Shown: piece by piece, positions 62,262-64,000 of the stretch
Layout of the letters: every line of letters starts with the position of its first letter
Numbering within the stretch: position 1 is the stretch's first letter
Assembly (NCBI RefSeq): GCF_024346355.1
Contig: NZ_JAGQCU010000007.1
Span: 62,001-126,000 of the forward strand
Source: Cyanobium sp. ATX 6A2
GTDB taxonomy: Bacteria; Cyanobacteriota; Cyanobacteriia; PCC-6307; Cyanobiaceae
Direction: 5' to 3'
Length of the DNA stretch: 64,000 nt
Notes under the pieces: generated by a model
The model's input: the letters and a program-made list of their open reading frames with translations, nothing else
Database searches by the model: none
Told to the model about the DNA's origin: nothing
Translations under genes and position numbers: made by a program

Positions 62262-63499
62262 ACCTTCACCATCCGCCGCAACTTAAGGGCCACCTCGGCC
62301 GGGTGGATCAGCCAGGCCATCTCCACGGGCTGGGCCAGGCTCTGCACCAGCGGGGAGCGCTGCTCGAGGGCCTCGAGATGTCGGCCATCCCAGAGCCGCA
62401 GGCCTCCCTTGTAGGCGTGATAGCCGCGGCTCTGGCGCTGCTGGAGGCCGCAGCAGGTCTCCGCCACCAGACCCAGCTCCTCCGCCAACCGCCGGGCGCG
62501 GGCCAGCAGCTCCAGCCGAGGTCCCGCCTCCAGGTGGCTCACATCGGTGGCCTTCAGCAGCCGCCGCTCCAGCAGCCGCCGGCAGGGTTCCGCCAGCTCC
62601 GCGGGCCCCTCCTCCATCCAGCGCATCAGGTGGTAGCCGGTGCGGATGTCGTCGTTGGCCAGGTAGGTGTCCAGGCTCAGATCCTGCTGCTGCCACAGCC
62701 AGCAGGCCATCACCGGATCGGCCCACACCCGTTCGGGGCCGAGGGTGCGCGCCTGGCTGATCACCTGCCGCAACAGCCAGTTGCACACCACGTTGAGACG
62801 GTGGTTGTAAACGCTGCGGTACATGAGGTTGCGCACCACCAGGTAGTGCTCCACCGCCATCAAGCCCTTGGGATGGAGAGCCAGGCTGCCGTCGGGGGCG
62901 AGGGTGAGGGCGGCCAGGATGCGCTCCAGATCCAGGTGGCCGTAGTTCGTGCCCGTGCTGTGGCTGTCCCGCATCAGGTAGTCGAGTCGGTCGCAGTCGA
63001 GCTGGCTGCTCACCAGAGCCTTGATGGCACTGCAGGGGTGGCGGCCGTGTTCCAGCAGGTCGGCCACCGTTGCGGCGCTCCCCGGGGCGAACTGCTCCAG
63101 GGGCTCCCGCAGCGCCGGATGTTCCCGGATCAGTCGGCCTGACCAGTCTTCGTGGCGCAGCCCGTACATCTCCTCTCCGGCGTGGCTGAGGGGGCCATGG
63201 CCCACGTCGTGGAGGAGGGCCGCGGCATAGAGCACCCCCCGGTGCATCGCCAGCTCCGGGTGCAACCGCTCCAGCTGGGCCAGGGCTTGCCGCGCCAGCT
63301 GCAGCACTCCGAGGGAGTGGGTGAATCGACTCGACTCGGCGCCGTGAAATGTGAGGAAGGCGGGCCCCAGCTGGCGCACCCGCCGCAGCCGCTGGAACGG
63401 CGCGGTGTCGATCAGTCGGATGACCAGAGCCTCGGCCGGCTCGTCGTGGCGCAGCGTGATCGCCCCATGCAGAGGGTCGTGATAGGTGCGTTCTGCCAT
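62258..63499 (-). CDS. HD-domain phosphohydrolase (dGTPase/SAMHD1-like)
   Basis: About 413 residues from ATG 63499 (ATG 63520 possible). It has YHDPLHGAITLRHDEPAEAL, ESSRFTHSLGVLQLARQALA, LYAAALLHDVGHGPLSHAGE with the HD metal pair, then LVSSQLDCDRLDYLMRDSHS and a C-terminal all-helical part. Related proteins hydrolyse dNTPs or act on nucleotides. The exact substrate is unknown. It precedes minC with a 4-base overlap (ATGA) on the same strand. Confidence 0.92.
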   Translation of the reverse strand: MAERTYHDPLHGAITLRHDEPAEALVIRLIDTAPFQRLRRVRQLGPAFLTFHGAESSRFTHSLGVLQLARQALAQLERLHPELAMHRGVLYAAALLHDVGHGPLSHAGEEMYGLRHEDWSGRLIREHPALREPLEQFAPGSAATVADLLEHGRHPCSAIKALVSSQLDCDRLDYLMRDSHSTGTNYGHLDLERILAALTLAPDGSLALHPKGLMAVEHYLVVRNLMYRSVYNHRLNVVCNWLLRQVISQARTLGPERVWADPVMACWLWQQQDLSLDTYLANDDIRTGYHLMRWMEEGPAELAEPCRRLLERRLLKATDVSHLEAGPRLELLARARRLAEELGLVAETCCGLQQRQSRGYHAYKGGLRLWDGRHLEALEQRSPLVQSLAQPVEMAWLIHPAEVALKLRRMVKV

Positions 63500-63528
63500 C
63501 CCCGGGCTCCGCTCTGACAACGCTGGCC

Positions 63529-64000
63529 TCAGCTGTCGGGATCGGTCGGGCCGGGCAGCTCGCTGGCCAGCAGCTTGCCAGCCTGCTCCAGCCAGGTGTC
63601 GCCGTCAGCGCCGGGATTGAGCGGCTCCGGGGCGCTCAGGGTCAGGTCAGGTTCGATGCCCTCGTTCTGGATGTCTCGCCCGCTGGGGGTGAGGTAGCGG
63701 GCCACGGTCACCGCCAGGCCACTGCTGTCGCTCAGGGAGATCAGGGTCTGGATCAGCCCCTTGCCATAGGTGCGGCTGCCGGCGAGCCTGCTGCGGCCGT
63801 TGTCCTGGAGGGCACCGGCAAGGATCTCGCTGGCACTGGCGGTGCCGGGGTTCACCAGGGTGATCATCGGGCCGTCAAACAGCTGCCCTGGCCCGGACTG
63901 CTGGGGTGAGACCAGCCCACCGCGGTCTTCAGTCACCACGATCGGCCGGTTGTCCAGCAGAGCATCGGCCACGGCCAGTCCGGCGCTCACCAGCCCGCCG
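63529..64000 (-). CDS. C-terminal processing protease (CtpA-like), partial
   Basis: Only about 157 C-terminal residues are in the window; the 5' part is beyond 64000. The visible S41 core is TLVNPGTASASEILAGALQD then NGRSRLAGSRTYGKGLIQTL, where Ser and Lys form the catalytic pair (SASE, GKG). The end is a Pro/Asp-rich stretch. Ctp proteins trim precursor proteins, such as D1 of photosystem II. Which of several Ctp paralogues it is cannot be judged here. The HD gene follows it by 9 bases or so on the same strand. Confidence 0.9.
   Translation of the reverse strand, partial: GGLVSAGLAVADALLDNRPIVVTEDRGGLVSPQQSGPGQLFDGPMITLVNPGTASASEILAGALQDNGRSRLAGSRTYGKGLIQTLISLSDSSGLAVTVARYLTPSGRDIQNEGIEPDLTLSAPEPLNPGADGDTWLEQAGKLLASELPGPTDPDS

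Overview
The window is a GC-rich segment of a picocyanobacterial chromosome, most like Cyanobium or Synechococcus subcluster 5.2. It carries photosystem genes (psaD, psbB, psbT, psbM), a large phycobilisome rod locus with phycoerythrin-I and C-phycocyanin but no class-II phycoerythrin, a PanC-Cmk fusion, a ferrochelatase with a chlorophyll-binding tail, and several small proteins typical of marine picocyanobacteria. The combination of one cpeBA and one cpcBA suggests a red, phycoerythrin-I-only pigment type.

Layout. 0-2 kb: surface-polysaccharide genes (two sulfotransferases, a GT92-like glycosyltransferase). 2-17.7 kb: housekeeping genes (psaD, a degenerate histidine kinase, rodA, mrp, hemF, an RNase D, a lipid-A-disaccharide-synthase-related protein, tRNA-Cys, an aldo/keto reductase, purM, an RlpA-like protein, panC-cmk). 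17.7-45 kb: the phycobilisome region. It starts with a tyrosine phosphatase and cpcF/cpcE, then a decayed cpcB-cpcA relict. Bilin supply genes follow (ho1, hemH, pebB, pebA), then cpeB-cpeA with lyases (cpeZ, cpeF, cpeY, cpeS, cpeT and a second CpeS/CpcS protein), the activator cpeR and three phycoerythrin-side linkers. After these come a pentapeptide protein, a phycobiliprotein-like orphan with an unknown partner, and the intact cpcBA with cpcD, cpcC and cpcT. 45-54 kb: tRNA-Phe overlapping comF, a ribulokinase-type kinase, metK, rpsA, nrdR, psbT-psbB and psbM. 54-64 kb: a stress protein, a thioesterase, dprA behind a LexA-box-like palindrome, prmC, tsaC, a family-10-like glycosidase, tRNA-Thr, minC-minD-minE, an HD hydrolase and a truncated C-terminal protease.

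How it works together. HemF and HemH make protoheme; HO1, PebA and PebB turn it into phycoerythrobilin; the CpeS/T/Y/Z/F and CpcE/F/T lyases attach bilins to CpeA/CpeB and CpcA/CpcB; the linkers stack the discs into rods; CpeR probably activates the phycoerythrin part. Hand-counted samples show the phycoerythrin part (about 31-38 kb) is much lower in GC than its flanks, which suggests a mosaic origin.

Most notable: the relict cpcBA in front of cpcEF, a phycobiliprotein-like orphan that keeps the bilin-binding Cys, a perfect cyanobacterial LexA-box match before dprA, a kinase next to psaD that seems to lack ATP-binding residues, and paired stop codons lying inside palindromes. No CRISPR array, transposase or phage gene was seen.
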